Assembly (NCBI GenBank): GCA_000503195.1
Contig: AYSC01000033.1
Coordinates: forward strand, 1 to 47,088
Direction: 5' to 3'
Length of the DNA: 47,088 nucleotides
Origin: Blastomonas sp. CACIA14H2
GTDB taxonomy: Bacteria; Pseudomonadota; Alphaproteobacteria; Sphingomonadales; Sphingomonadaceae
Shown: piece after piece, positions 15,491-23,762 of the stretch
Position numbering within the stretch: the stretch's first letter is position 1
Layout: the number at the start of each line of letters is the position of its first letter
Program-made: the position numbers and the translations under genes
Notes under the pieces: generated by a model
What the model was told of the DNA's origin: nothing
Database searches by the model: none
What the model saw: only the letters and a program-made list of their open reading frames with translations

Positions 15491-16396
15491 ATGCCGATTT
15501 CGTCCATCGCCACTTCGCCAGCCATCGACCTGTCGCGACTGCCGCCGCCCTCGGTGGTGCCGCAGACGGACTTCGAAACGCGCTATGAGGCCAAGCGTGC
15601 CCAGCTGCTGGCGCTGTTCCCGCCTTTCAGCGCGCTGGTGGAATCCGATCCGGCGATCAAACTGCTCCAGGCCGACAGCTATGACGAACAGGTACTGGCC
15701 CAGGCATTCGACGACGCGGCGCGCCAGCTGCTCATCGCTTTCGCGCGCGGCTCCAATCTCGATCACCTGGCCGCGCTCTATGCGGTCGAGCGACTGGAGA
15801 TCAACCCCGCCAATCCGGTCACGGGCGCTGCGGCCGTCACGGAAAGCGACGATGAGCTGCGCCGCCGCGTGCTGCTTGCCCCGCACAGCTTTTCGGTCGC
15901 CGGGCCTGAAATGGCCTATGTCTATCACGCCATCTCCGCGTCGGGCGATGTGCTAGATGCATCCGCGACCTCGCCCGAGCCGGGCCATGTCGTGGTATCG
16001 GTTCTCTCGCGCACCGCCGATGGCACCGCACCGCCGGAAACGCTGGCAGCGGTCGAAGCCGTGCTGCTCGATGACCAGGTCCGCCCGCTGACCGATCTGG
16101 TCACCGTCCAGTCGGCAGACATCCTGCCCTTCGATGTGGTCGCCTCGCTCTGGCTCTATTCCGGGCCTGATCCGGACCTGATCCGCACCACCGCACTCGC
16201 CAGCCTGAACACGTATCTCGCCAGCGCCCGCCGCCTGGGCCGCGATATTCCGCGATCGGCGCTGATCGCCGCTCTGCATGTCGCCGGCGTCCAGCGGGTC
16301 GAGCTGGCCGAGCCTGCCGCCGATCAGGTCTACACCATGCTGCAGGCAGGGCATTGCGCCGACATCGATGTCACCGTCGGCGGCACCTGGGATTGA
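15491..16396 (+). CDS. J: Baseplate assembly protein (P2 gpJ-like)
   Basis: A 301-residue baseplate wedge protein, the length expected for gpJ. The start region AIDLSRLPPPSV and the following DFETRYEAKRAQLLALFP match P2 gpJ, which also begins only a few residues before IDLSQLP. For that reason I prefer ATG 15491 to ATG 15476, which would add five residues; neither has a clear ribosome binding site. Later blocks are ARGSNLDHLAALYAVER, DDELRRRVLLAP and the C-terminal ALHVAGVQRVEL. It is the first gene after the late dyad, and J precedes I as in P2. Confidence 0.9.
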   Translation: MPISSIATSPAIDLSRLPPPSVVPQTDFETRYEAKRAQLLALFPPFSALVESDPAIKLLQADSYDEQVLAQAFDDAARQLLIAFARGSNLDHLAALYAVERLEINPANPVTGAAAVTESDDELRRRVLLAPHSFSVAGPEMAYVYHAISASGDVLDASATSPEPGHVVVSVLSRTADGTAPPETLAAVEAVLLDDQVRPLTDLVTVQSADILPFDVVASLWLYSGPDPDLIRTTALASLNTYLASARRLGRDIPRSALIAALHVAGVQRVELAEPAADQVYTMLQAGHCADIDVTVGGTWD

Positions 16397-16404
16397 TCGC
16401 GGCC

Positions 16405-17058
16405 ATGGCTCTTCCCGATCAGGTCCTGGCCAGCAGCCTGCTGCCCCCGAACGCGCAAAGCTCCGAAATGGCGCTCGAGGCGGCGATGCGCGCCGATATC
16501 GACATCGCCCAGGTCGGCAATCTGTGGAACCCTGACAGCTGCCCGGCAGAGCTGCTGCCATTCCTCGCCTGGGGCCTCGCCATCGCGCGCTGGGACCCGC
16601 AATGGACCGAAGCAGAGCGGCGCACCGCGATCTGGGATGCGATTCCGTTCCACCGGCGCAAGGGCACGCGGGCAATCGTGCGCGAGGTGCTCGATCGCTT
16701 CAACCCGCTGCTCGAGATCGTTGAGTGGTTCGAGGCGAACCCCCGCCAGCCCGTGCACACCTTCGAAGTGCGCATGCCCGCGAACCTCATCCCGCCGAGC
16801 TTTCTCAGCGCGGAGACGGCGGCGGCGATCATCCGCGACGTGGCATCGGTCAAGCCCGCGCGCTCGCACTTCACCTTCGTTCAGTATCTCGAGGCTCAGG
16901 CCATGGGCTATCTCTCCGGGGCGGCCATGACGGCCACCTCGATCCGGCTCGATCTGGCGGCTGACCATGACGACGACGATCGCTGGGACAACTATCTCCA
17001 GACCGAGCAGGGCGAACCGATAGTCCGCGAGGATCAAGCATTTATGGAGGTGCTTTGA
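16405..17058 (+). CDS. I: Baseplate/tail protein I (P2 gpI-like)
   Basis: A 217-residue gpI homologue. The conserved core is NPDSCPAELLPFLAWGLAIARWDPQW, followed by RTAIWDAIPFHRRKGTRAIVREVLD. gpI is a baseplate component next to the fibre attachment point. The C-terminal 50 residues are longer and more acidic than in P2. ATG 16405 lies eight bases after the gpJ stop. Its stop overlaps the ATG of the fibre gene. Confidence 0.9.
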   Translation: MALPDQVLASSLLPPNAQSSEMALEAAMRADIDIAQVGNLWNPDSCPAELLPFLAWGLAIARWDPQWTEAERRTAIWDAIPFHRRKGTRAIVREVLDRFNPLLEIVEWFEANPRQPVHTFEVRMPANLIPPSFLSAETAAAIIRDVASVKPARSHFTFVQYLEAQAMGYLSGAAMTATSIRLDLAADHDDDDRWDNYLQTEQGEPIVREDQAFMEVL

Positions 17059-18113
17059 TGACTGCTCTGGCCATGATGATCACAAATGCAGGCTTCGATG
17101 CGATCGTGGCAGCCGAGAGTGGCGGCACCGACGAAATCCGGATCACCGAGATCGGCCTCAGCGACGCTCCCTTCATCGCCGCGCCGACGATCGAGGCTCT
17201 GCCGGGCGAGTTCAAGCGCATCGATGCGGTCTCTGGCCAGGCGGTCAGCGAGAACGTCATCCATGTCACTGCCTACGATCCGTCGCCGGACATTTACGAT
17301 GTGACCGGCATCGGCATCTACACCAGCGAGGGTATATTGCTCGCGGTCTACAGCGCGGCAGAAAACCCGGTGCTCAGTAAGGCACAGCTCGCGACGGGGC
17401 TGGTGATGTTCGACATTGCTTTTGCCAACAACATGGCGGCCCTGATCGAGTTCGGCGATGCGCTCTTCCTGAATCCGCCCGCCAGCGAAGACGTGAAGGG
17501 CGTGGCAGAAATCGCCACGAATGCTGAGGCGGATGCTGGCGTCGATGACACCCGGATCATGTCGCCCAAGAAGACGAAGCGGGTGCTTGATGCGCTGGCT
17601 ACAGCCATGAACATCGCTTTCACGGCGCTGCAGAATTCGGTCAATGGCGCGATCGCGGAGATCCGCGGGCTCACGATCACCGGGGGTGAGCTGGCCACCG
17701 GTGGGGGCGATCTCTACGGCAACCGCATCATCTGGGTTTATCGTGCATCGGCAGCGGAATTGCAGGCTCAAGCGATCAACAACAAGGCCTTGACCCCTGC
17801 AAGCTTCGGCGGGCTGCCTCGCTCGCTCGGCGGCAGCGGCTATGCCTTCAATGTCGCCACGGGTCAGTGGGAAATGTGGGGCGTGGCCAGCCTTTCCGGT
17901 TCTGGCAGCTCCAACAGCACCAGCGTCACTTTCCCGACCGCGTTCCCCGTGGCCTGCGACAGGGTGATGATATCCCTCGAAGGCAATACCGATGGCGGCG
18001 ACGAAGCGGACGAGAACGTCTGGGCCGCGCCAGGCGGCACGGGTGGCTTTACGATCAACCGGCAGGGGGATGGCCCAAACATCAACGTTGCATGGAGGGC
18101 ATGGGGCCGATGA
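17058..18113 (+). CDS. H: Tail fibre protein (P2 gpH-like)
   Basis: A 351-residue fibre. The first 150 residues match the baseplate-binding domain of gpH-type fibres (EIRITEIGLSDAPF, the GIGIYTSEGILLAVYS block). A typical fibre repeat follows around 157-190 (DVKGVAEIATNAEADAG, then RIMSPKKTK). The C-terminus from about 265 (VTFPTAFPVACDRVMISLEG, then FTINRQ and a terminal WRAWGR) resembles the gp53-like receptor-binding tip. It probably binds the host surface. The start ATG overlaps the gpI stop, with GGAGG upstream. Confidence 0.85.
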   Translation: MTALAMMITNAGFDAIVAAESGGTDEIRITEIGLSDAPFIAAPTIEALPGEFKRIDAVSGQAVSENVIHVTAYDPSPDIYDVTGIGIYTSEGILLAVYSAAENPVLSKAQLATGLVMFDIAFANNMAALIEFGDALFLNPPASEDVKGVAEIATNAEADAGVDDTRIMSPKKTKRVLDALATAMNIAFTALQNSVNGAIAEIRGLTITGGELATGGGDLYGNRIIWVYRASAAELQAQAINNKALTPASFGGLPRSLGGSGYAFNVATGQWEMWGVASLSGSGSSNSTSVTFPTAFPVACDRVMISLEGNTDGGDEADENVWAAPGGTGGFTINRQGDGPNINVAWRAWGR

Positions 18114-18595
18114 GCGAGAGAGCGAAGATCTTCTATTCGGCTTCGGCAAATGCCGGGGCGGGCGCGTTTTTCGATCTGGCGATCGGCTATGCGCCCGAGG
18201 CTCTGCCCGATGACTGCGTGCCCGTATCAGCCAAGCGCCACGCAGCGCTGATGGCCGGACAGTCAGCGGGGCACCGCATTGTTGCCGACAATCGCGGGCG
18301 TCCGCAGCTTCAGGCCTTGTTTCCCGTCACGCTCGACGAATGCCGTGCGGCCAAGGCGAATGACATCCGGCGCGAGGCGGCGCGCCGGATCAAGGTCGAG
18401 ATGCCCATCTGGCGCCAGCTCAATGCGCTGCGCGAAAACAGCGATCCGGGCTTCTGGAAGATCGATGCCATTCGCAACGCGAGCAACCTGATCCAGGCGC
18501 AGATGATGGAACTGCCATCTGCGGAGGCGGTGAGGGCGTACCCTGTGCCCGCCAATCCGCTCTGGCCCTCTTTCGATGAACCGGAGTCCGTCTGA
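18110..18595 (+). CDS. Tail fibre assembly-like protein (gpG position)
   Basis: A 161-residue protein in the place of the P2 fibre-assembly chaperone gpG. The segment with PDDCVPVSAKRHAALMAGQSAG followed by DNRGRPQL is common in phage fibre-assembly proteins. A helical region (about 78-140) with tryptophans follows. The chaperone role is inferred from this and from overlap with both neighbours (ATGA with the fibre gene, and its stop overlapping the spike ATG). It may help fold the fibre, the spike or both. Confidence 0.65.
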   Translation: MSERAKIFYSASANAGAGAFFDLAIGYAPEALPDDCVPVSAKRHAALMAGQSAGHRIVADNRGRPQLQALFPVTLDECRAAKANDIRREAARRIKVEMPIWRQLNALRENSDPGFWKIDAIRNASNLIQAQMMELPSAEAVRAYPVPANPLWPSFDEPESV

Positions 18596-20358
18596 TGCCA
18601 AAGATTAGCGCTCTACCGGCTGTTGCCGAGCTAGATGGTAACGAGCAGGTCGTTCTGGTGCAGGGCGGGGCCACCCGCCGCGGCCAGATTGGCGGGTTGG
18701 TAGGCGCGACAGTCGGCCCCTATCTGGTCGAGGCAGCGGCCAGTGCGGATGCCGCCGCTCTCGCCCGCGATCAGGCGGCAGACCTCGTCATCCCCGCCAA
18801 TATCTTTGTGGATGTGCCCTTGGCCACGGCTGAGGCAGCTGTTGCCAATGGCACTGTCTTCAAGCTGGTCGATCCTGCCTCCGGCCTGGCCGACGTGCGA
18901 CGTCGCACGGTCGGTGGTTCCACCCTGCTTTACCGGGAGGCGACCGCTGCTGCGTTGGGCGGTGTCAACGGCGAGACGCTGATCGGGGCGGACGATGGTG
19001 ATGGCGGCGCGCGCTGGAGCACCCTCAGGGGTTTTATCACCTATCTGCGCTCCACCGCCGGCGCGACCGTGCTCAGCTTTCTCCAGGCCGGTGTGGGGGC
19101 TGTGCCTCGGTCTCTTGCGGCCAAGCTGGGTGATTCGGTCAGCGTCAAGGATTTCGGCGCGGTCGGTGACGGCGCGGCGAATGATACCGTGGCGATCCAG
19201 AAGGCGCTCGATAGCGGCCTTGGAACCATCAATCTCACCAAGGGCACCTACAAGACCGATGCGCTGGTTGTGCCCGATGGCGTCGAGCTTATCGGACGTG
19301 GCAAGCTGTCCTTCACGTCGGGCGGTCTGACGCTGATGGGCAACAACACGCTTCAGGGAATCACGATCGATGGCCGTAACAAGGCGCACGGCGCGCACGC
19401 CATCGTCGTCTGGGATGCCGATAATGTCCTGATCGACAACGTGCATTTCCGTCAGATCGCGCGCAGCGCCATCGACGCGATCCGGGCCAACAATGTCACC
19501 GTCATCAACTGCACCGCCTACGAGATCGGCGACAAGGCCCTGATCAACCAGACGATCGAGGGATGCTTCTTCCACTCTACCCTCTGCTCCAGGATCACCA
19601 TCAACGGCAATTATCGCATCGAGCGGACCTATGGCCATGCCGCCATCTTCATCCGCGAGAACAACACCGATTGCTCGATCTCCGATAATGCGATCTACGA
19701 CACGTTTTTCCGTGGCGTTCAGGTCTACAGCCTCGGCCATGCCCGCGTGGTCATCTCCGACAACCGCATCTATCGGATGGGCGAGATTAATGACACTGGC
19801 TCGGGCGTGACCTGCAACGGTATCTATGTCGTTACCGGTTCGACCGATCCTTCTCTGGTCATGATTTCCGACAATCATATCGAGAAATGCGCAGAGAACG
19901 GCATCGAGGTTCTGGGGGCTGCCACGGTCGACAGCAACGTCGTCAAGATCACCGGCTATCGCAATCTGGAAACCCCCTCGAAGGAAGGCATTTTTGTCGA
20001 GGGCGGCGCGATCATCCGCAACAACACGGTCATTGGTGCAGCGGACAAGGGCATTCGCCACTTCAGCGGTGGTGTGGTCACGATGATCGTCATCGACAGC
20101 AACGTGATCATCGATAGCGCCTCTGACGGCATCAACATGCAGGTCGATGGTGAAGACTCGGGCTATGTCAACTGCCGGATCAGCAACAACCAGATCATGT
20201 CGCATGGCGGGGCCTGGGCGCTGGCCATCAATGGCACGAACGGAGCAACTGTCGACGATACTAATGCCGTCTGTGGCAACGTCATCCCGATCGCCAGCGC
20301 TGCCTTCGTGCCCGCCGGGTGCCGATCCTTTGCCAACAGCTGGCAACTCGCGGCCTGA
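18595..20358 (+). CDS. Tailspike with right-handed beta-helix, likely depolymerase
   Basis: A 587-residue protein not found in P2. The first 130 residues are an attachment-type region. At about 181-205 lies the VSVKDFGAVGDGAANDT motif, which begins the pectate-lyase-like beta-helix of many tailspikes. From about 240 to 560 the sequence shows imperfect turns of about 20-25 residues with alternating Ile/Val and Asn (NVLIDNVHF, NVTVINCTA, ARVVISDNRIY, LVMISDNHIE), as in a solenoid. It probably degrades a capsule or exopolysaccharide of the host; catalytic residues cannot be assigned from sequence alone. Both neighbours are fibre or baseplate genes, so it should be a virion protein. Confidence 0.8.
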   Translation: MPKISALPAVAELDGNEQVVLVQGGATRRGQIGGLVGATVGPYLVEAAASADAAALARDQAADLVIPANIFVDVPLATAEAAVANGTVFKLVDPASGLADVRRRTVGGSTLLYREATAAALGGVNGETLIGADDGDGGARWSTLRGFITYLRSTAGATVLSFLQAGVGAVPRSLAAKLGDSVSVKDFGAVGDGAANDTVAIQKALDSGLGTINLTKGTYKTDALVVPDGVELIGRGKLSFTSGGLTLMGNNTLQGITIDGRNKAHGAHAIVVWDADNVLIDNVHFRQIARSAIDAIRANNVTVINCTAYEIGDKALINQTIEGCFFHSTLCSRITINGNYRIERTYGHAAIFIRENNTDCSISDNAIYDTFFRGVQVYSLGHARVVISDNRIYRMGEINDTGSGVTCNGIYVVTGSTDPSLVMISDNHIEKCAENGIEVLGAATVDSNVVKITGYRNLETPSKEGIFVEGGAIIRNNTVIGAADKGIRHFSGGVVTMIVIDSNVIIDSASDGINMQVDGEDSGYVNCRISNNQIMSHGGAWALAINGTNGATVDDTNAVCGNVIPIASAAFVPAGCRSFANSWQLAA

Positions 20359-20369
20359 CCGGATCAGCC

Positions 20370-20933
20370 ATGGAAGACATCCCCCTCGATCCTGCCACCC
20401 TCATCCGCTTGGGCGTGATCGCCACTGTCGACCTGCAGTCAGCGCGCTGCACGGTGCGCTGCGGGGATCCTGAAGAGGGCGAGATGGAAACCCCGGCAAT
20501 CCGCTGGATCATGCCCCGCTGCGGCGATACGCGCATCTGGTCGCCGCCGACCGTGGGCGAGCAGGTGGTGCTGCTCTGCCCCGACGGCGAGATCGGCGCA
20601 GCGGTCGCGCTCACCGGCATCACCCGCGACAGCTTCCCCCCGCTCGGCTCGACGCTCGAGGAGCGCATCGACTTCGCCGATGGCGCGCAGCTGCGCTATG
20701 ATCCAGAGGCGCATCATCTGGAGGCGCTGCTACCCGATAGCGCGACCGCGACGATCATCGCTCCCGGTGGGCTGACCATCAACGCCGAGGCCGGGGTCAC
20801 CATCAACGGCGATGTCACACTCAACGGCACGCTCACCGCCAGCGAAGACGTGGTTGCCAGCGGCATCAGCCTGAAATCCCACAAGCACGGCGGCGTGCAA
20901 CCGGGCGGCGGGCAGACCGGCACGCCGGTATAA
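20370..20933 (+). CDS. V: Baseplate spike protein (P2 gpV-like)
   Basis: A 187-residue gpV homologue, the trimeric needle that punctures the outer membrane. The N-terminal OB-like part has RLGVIATVDLQSARCTVRCG and VGEQVVLLCPDGE. A run of short beta repeats (GGLTINAEAGVTINGDVTL) forms the needle shaft. The end SHKHGGVQPGGGQTG carries the HxH motif that holds the iron ion at the tip of P2-type spikes. ATG 20370 is used, although the frame is open further upstream. In P2, V precedes J; here V and W follow the fibre genes. Confidence 0.92.
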   Translation: MEDIPLDPATLIRLGVIATVDLQSARCTVRCGDPEEGEMETPAIRWIMPRCGDTRIWSPPTVGEQVVLLCPDGEIGAAVALTGITRDSFPPLGSTLEERIDFADGAQLRYDPEAHHLEALLPDSATATIIAPGGLTINAEAGVTINGDVTLNGTLTASEDVVASGISLKSHKHGGVQPGGGQTGTPV

Positions 20934-20944
20934 AGGGACTGCAG

Positions 20945-21319
20945 ATGCTGGGAATCGACAAGACCACGGGGCAGCAGCTCGACGGCAATGCGCACCTGGC
21001 GCAGTCGATCGGCGATATCCTCTCGACCCCGCTGGGCACCCGCGTCATGCGCCGCGATTACGGCTCGATGCTGTTCGACCTGATCGATCAGCCCATCAAC
21101 GGCGCGACCCGGCTGCTGCTCTATGGCGCGACCGCGCTGGCGCTGCAACGCTGGGAACCTCGCCTGCGCCTGAAGCGCATCGCGATCGGCCTGGGCGAGC
21201 AGCCCGGAGAGCTGGTGATCGCGCTGGAAGGCGAGCGGACGGACATTGGCCAGGCGAACAGCCGCGTCCAGCTCTCGATCCCTATCCGACGCGGCGGGGC
21301 CAGCCCCAGCAACACCTGA
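20945..21319 (+). CDS. W: Baseplate protein (P2 gpW / gp25-like)
   Basis: A 124-residue gp25-family wedge protein. The conserved block ILSTPLGTRVMRRDYGSMLFDLIDQPIN and the later ALQRWEPRLRLKRI are characteristic; the EPR motif is seen across gp25 proteins. It links baseplate to sheath. It lies 11 bases after V and is the last gene of the J-W transcript, just before the second copy of the 46-bp repeat. Confidence 0.92.
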   Translation: MLGIDKTTGQQLDGNAHLAQSIGDILSTPLGTRVMRRDYGSMLFDLIDQPINGATRLLLYGATALALQRWEPRLRLKRIAIGLGEQPGELVIALEGERTDIGQANSRVQLSIPIRRGGASPSNT

Positions 21320-21322
21320 CAT

Positions 21323-21368
21323 CGTTGTAATCGGCCCGGTAACAATCGCGCCCGCTGGCCTTTGGCCA
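21323..21368 (+). repeat. 46-bp exact repeat, copy 2 (late promoter region)
   Basis: Identical to 15423-15468. It lies between gene W and the sheath gene, with no coding sequence of its own. The identity over 46 bases suggests recent duplication or strong selection on the promoter. Confidence 0.95.
21325..21345 (+). promoter_or_regulatory. Putative Ogr-type late activator site 3
   Basis: TTGTAA-N9-TAACAA centred at 21335 would place the start of the sheath operon near 21390, leaving about 40 bases of leader before ATG 21433. The dyad arms differ by one base from those at 9297-9317. Confidence 0.65.
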
Positions 21369-21432
21369 GCCTTTCCCTCTTGTCTCTGCTGCAAACGGCA
21401 CAGCCCGAACTCCAGCTAGAGGCGAGATCATC

Positions 21433-22581
21433 ATGCACGGCATCAAGGTCAACGAGCTTACCACCGGCGCGCGTCCCATCGTGCCCATTGCCAGCGCGGT
21501 CATCGGCCTGGTCGCCACCGCCACCGCCGCCGCAGGTGCGCCCGCCGCCGCGCTTGATGCGGCCTTTCCGCTCAATACCCCGGTGCTGGTCACCGACATT
21601 CGTTCGGCGATCGGCGATGCGGGAACAGGCGGCACGCTTCTGCCCGCGCTCGAGGCGATTGCCGATCAGACCAGCCCCATCCTGGTGGTGGTACGCGTGG
21701 CCCCCGGCGAGGATGATGCAGAGACCACCGCCAACGTGATCGGCGGCAATACCGGCGGCGTCGCCACCGGCATGCAGTGCCTGCTCGATGCCCAGGCGCA
21801 GCTCGGCATTCGACCGCGCATCCTCGGCTGTCCGGGTCTCGACGTGCAGGAAGTGACGGCCGAGATGGTGATCGTCGCCAAGCGCCTGCGCGGCATGGTC
21901 TATGCCCGCGCGATCGGCGACGAGATCGCCGACGTGCTGACCTATCGCGAGGAATTCTCCGCGCGCGAGCTGATGCTGGTCTGGCCCAATTTCACCAACC
22001 AGTTCGCGGGCGATGCCGTTGCCCGCGCCCTGGGCCTGCGCGCCCGCATCGACGAAGAGCAGGGCTGGCACAAGACGCTATCCAACGTCGCGGTCGATGG
22101 TGTCAGCGGCATCGACAAATCGGTCTATTTCGACCTGCAGGATGCCACCACCCCCGCCGGCGTGCTCAACGATGGCCAGGTCACCACCATCATCCGCATG
22201 AACGGCTATCGCTTCTGGGGCAACCGCACCTGCAGCGACCTGCCCGAGTTCGCGTTCGAGAGCGCGGTGCGCACCGCCCAGGTGCTTCAGGATACCATCG
22301 CCGAGGGCCTTGCCTGGGCGGTGGACAAGCCGATGACGCGCGGCCTGATCAAGGACATCATCGAGACGATCAACGCCGAATTCCGCAGCCTCAAGGCGCA
22401 GGGCCGCATCATCGACGGCAAGGCGTGGTTTGATCCCGCGCTCAACAGCCAGACCGATCTGGCGAGCGGCAAGCTGACCATCGACTATGATTTCACGCCC
22501 GCTGCACCGGCGGAAAACATCATCCTGAATCAGCGGATTACCGACCGCTATTACGCCGGTTTCGCAGACCAGCTCAACTGA
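21433..22581 (+). CDS. FI: Tail sheath protein (P2 gpFI-like)
   Basis: A 382-residue contractile sheath protein. Typical blocks are GIKVNELTTGARPI at the N-terminus, the IRPRILGCPGLD segment, LVWPNFTN, the VDGVSGIDKSVYFDLQD region and the conserved GYRFWGNRTCSD near 255. It ends with the sheath C-terminal RITDRYYAGFADQL. It polymerises around the tube and contracts on infection. It is the first gene after site 3. Confidence 0.95.
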   Translation: MHGIKVNELTTGARPIVPIASAVIGLVATATAAAGAPAAALDAAFPLNTPVLVTDIRSAIGDAGTGGTLLPALEAIADQTSPILVVVRVAPGEDDAETTANVIGGNTGGVATGMQCLLDAQAQLGIRPRILGCPGLDVQEVTAEMVIVAKRLRGMVYARAIGDEIADVLTYREEFSARELMLVWPNFTNQFAGDAVARALGLRARIDEEQGWHKTLSNVAVDGVSGIDKSVYFDLQDATTPAGVLNDGQVTTIIRMNGYRFWGNRTCSDLPEFAFESAVRTAQVLQDTIAEGLAWAVDKPMTRGLIKDIIETINAEFRSLKAQGRIIDGKAWFDPALNSQTDLASGKLTIDYDFTPAAPAENIILNQRITDRYYAGFADQLN

Positions 22582-22621
22582 TCGCCGCTGCTGACACCCT
22601 CGATCGACAAAGGACACCGCC

Positions 22622-23131
22622 ATGGGCCTTCCCCGCAAGCTGAAGAACTTCAACCTCTACAACGATGGCAACAGCTATCTCGGTGTCGTCGCCGAGGTCA
22701 CCCAGCCCAAGATCGCCGCCCAGATGGAAGAGTGGCGCGGCGGCGGCATGCTCGGTCCGATCAAGATCGACATGGGACTGCAGCTGATGGAGGCCGAATT
22801 CACGGTCGGCGGTCTGGTCACCCAGATGCTCCGTCAGTTCGGCATCCCGCGCGTCGATGGCGTGCTGCTGCGCCTGGTCGGGGCCTATCAGCGCGACGAT
22901 GGCAGCGCCCCCCAGTCCGTCGAGATGGTCATGCGCGGTCGTTATGAAGAGATCGACATGGGCAACGCCAAGGCCGGTGAGGATACCGAGCACAAGGCCA
23001 AGATGCCGATCGCCTATTACAAGCTGGTGGTCGATGGCCGCGTCGAGATGGAGATCGACATGATCAACGCGATCTTCCTGGTCGATGGCATCGATCGCTA
23101 CGCCGAAATCCGCGCCGCTATCGGCCTGTAA
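22622..23131 (+). CDS. FII: Tail tube protein (P2 gpFII-like)
   Basis: A 169-residue major tail tube protein. It begins LPRKLKNFNLYNDGNSYLG and has the family blocks PKIAAQMEEWRGGGM and VEMVMRGRYEEIDMGNAKAGEDTEHK. Hexameric rings of it form the inner tube. It lies 40 bases after the sheath gene, as in P2, and is followed by a strong intercistronic hairpin. Confidence 0.95.
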   Translation: MGLPRKLKNFNLYNDGNSYLGVVAEVTQPKIAAQMEEWRGGGMLGPIKIDMGLQLMEAEFTVGGLVTQMLRQFGIPRVDGVLLRLVGAYQRDDGSAPQSVEMVMRGRYEEIDMGNAKAGEDTEHKAKMPIAYYKLVVDGRVEMEIDMINAIFLVDGIDRYAEIRAAIGL

Positions 23132-23183
23132 ACCCCTTTCGATTCCGCGCGCGCTGCCATTGGGGGACGGCGCGAGCGGGGCA

Positions 23184-23214
23184 GGGCCGGGGGTATGTTA
23201 GGTGCCCCCGGCCC
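23184..23214 (+). other. Strong intercistronic hairpin between FII and E
   Basis: GGGCCGGGGG (23184-23193) pairs perfectly over 10 bp with CCCCCGGCCC (23205-23214) around an 11-base loop. There is no T-run. It separates the abundant sheath/tube genes from the low-abundance chaperone and tape-measure genes, so partial termination or mRNA protection is likely. Confidence 0.55.
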
Positions 23215-23250
23215 GATCCATCCTCCCCCTTGGAATAAAGGCTCCCCCAG

Positions 23251-23613
23251 ATGACCGCCGAAACCCAGTCCCCCGCCACCAGCACCGGCACGTCGCGCTT
23301 CTCCGACCCCATCGAACTGGTCGAGCCGATCGTGCGCGGCGAGACGCAGATCACCAGCCTGATCCTTCGCAAGCCCAAGGCGGGCGAGCTGCGCGGCCTG
23401 ACCCTGCAAGACCTGCTCACCACCGATGTCAGCACCATCATCACGCTGGTGCCCCGGATTTCCGACCCGATCCTCACCGATGTCGAGGCGCGCGATCTCG
23501 ACCCGGCAGACCTGGCCCAGATCGGAGGCGCAATCCGGGGTTTTTTTCTGACGCCGGCGGAACGGGCGCTGATCGAGAGGATGACATCGGGGGAACCGGT
23601 ATCGGTGAACTGA
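23251..23613 (+). CDS. E: Tail assembly protein (P2 gpE-like)
   Basis: A 120-residue tail assembly chaperone of the mu/P2 gpE type. The core is DPIELVEPIVRGETQITSLILRKPKAGELRGL, followed by LTLQDLLTTD. Such proteins bind the tape measure during tube assembly. Near its end (residues 97-99) is a run of seven T, where ribosomes probably slip by -1 to make the longer E+E' product. The normal product ends at 23613. The start ATG is preceded by a long leader with a hairpin and no strong ribosome binding site. Confidence 0.88.
   Translation: MTAETQSPATSTGTSRFSDPIELVEPIVRGETQITSLILRKPKAGELRGLTLQDLLTTDVSTIITLVPRISDPILTDVEARDLDPADLAQIGGAIRGFFLTPAERALIERMTSGEPVSVN
23541..23547 (+). promoter_or_regulatory. 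-1 programmed frameshift site in gene E
   Basis: T TTT TTT in the zero frame of gene E is a classic X-XXY-YYZ slippery heptamer. P2 expresses E+E' through a similar T-rich site. After a -1 slip, translation continues to 23741. Confidence 0.8.
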
Positions 23614-23741
23614 TCGCCGACATTGCCGCGATCTTCCATTGGCCGCTGTCGGAGCTGGAGGCGCTGGACTTCGAAGAGCTGATCTACTGGCGCAGCAAGG
23701 CGGTCGATCGATGGAACCGGATGCATGGCGGCAAGGATTGA
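23547..23741 (+). CDS. E' extension, made by -1 frameshift from E (GpE domain)
   Basis: Sixty-four residues in the -1 frame of gene E, ending at 23741. Fused to the first 99 residues of E they give a 163-residue chaperone. The segment IADIAAIFHWPLSELEALDFEELIYW is the GpE family signature. No ATG, GTG or TTG opens this frame within the interval, so frameshifting is the likely route of expression, as known for P2 and for lambda G-GT. The tape-measure gene follows 21 bases later. Confidence 0.8.
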   Translation, partial: SDAGGTGADREDDIGGTGIGELIADIAAIFHWPLSELEALDFEELIYWRSKAVDRWNRMHGGKD

Positions 23742-23762
23742 TGAGCGGATGGAGCGAGAGAC

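Noticed and set aside
18631-20346. A 571-residue minus-strand open frame over the tailspike
   Set aside because: It is a shadow of the beta-helix gene, with low-complexity Asp/Val/Ala composition and no family features.
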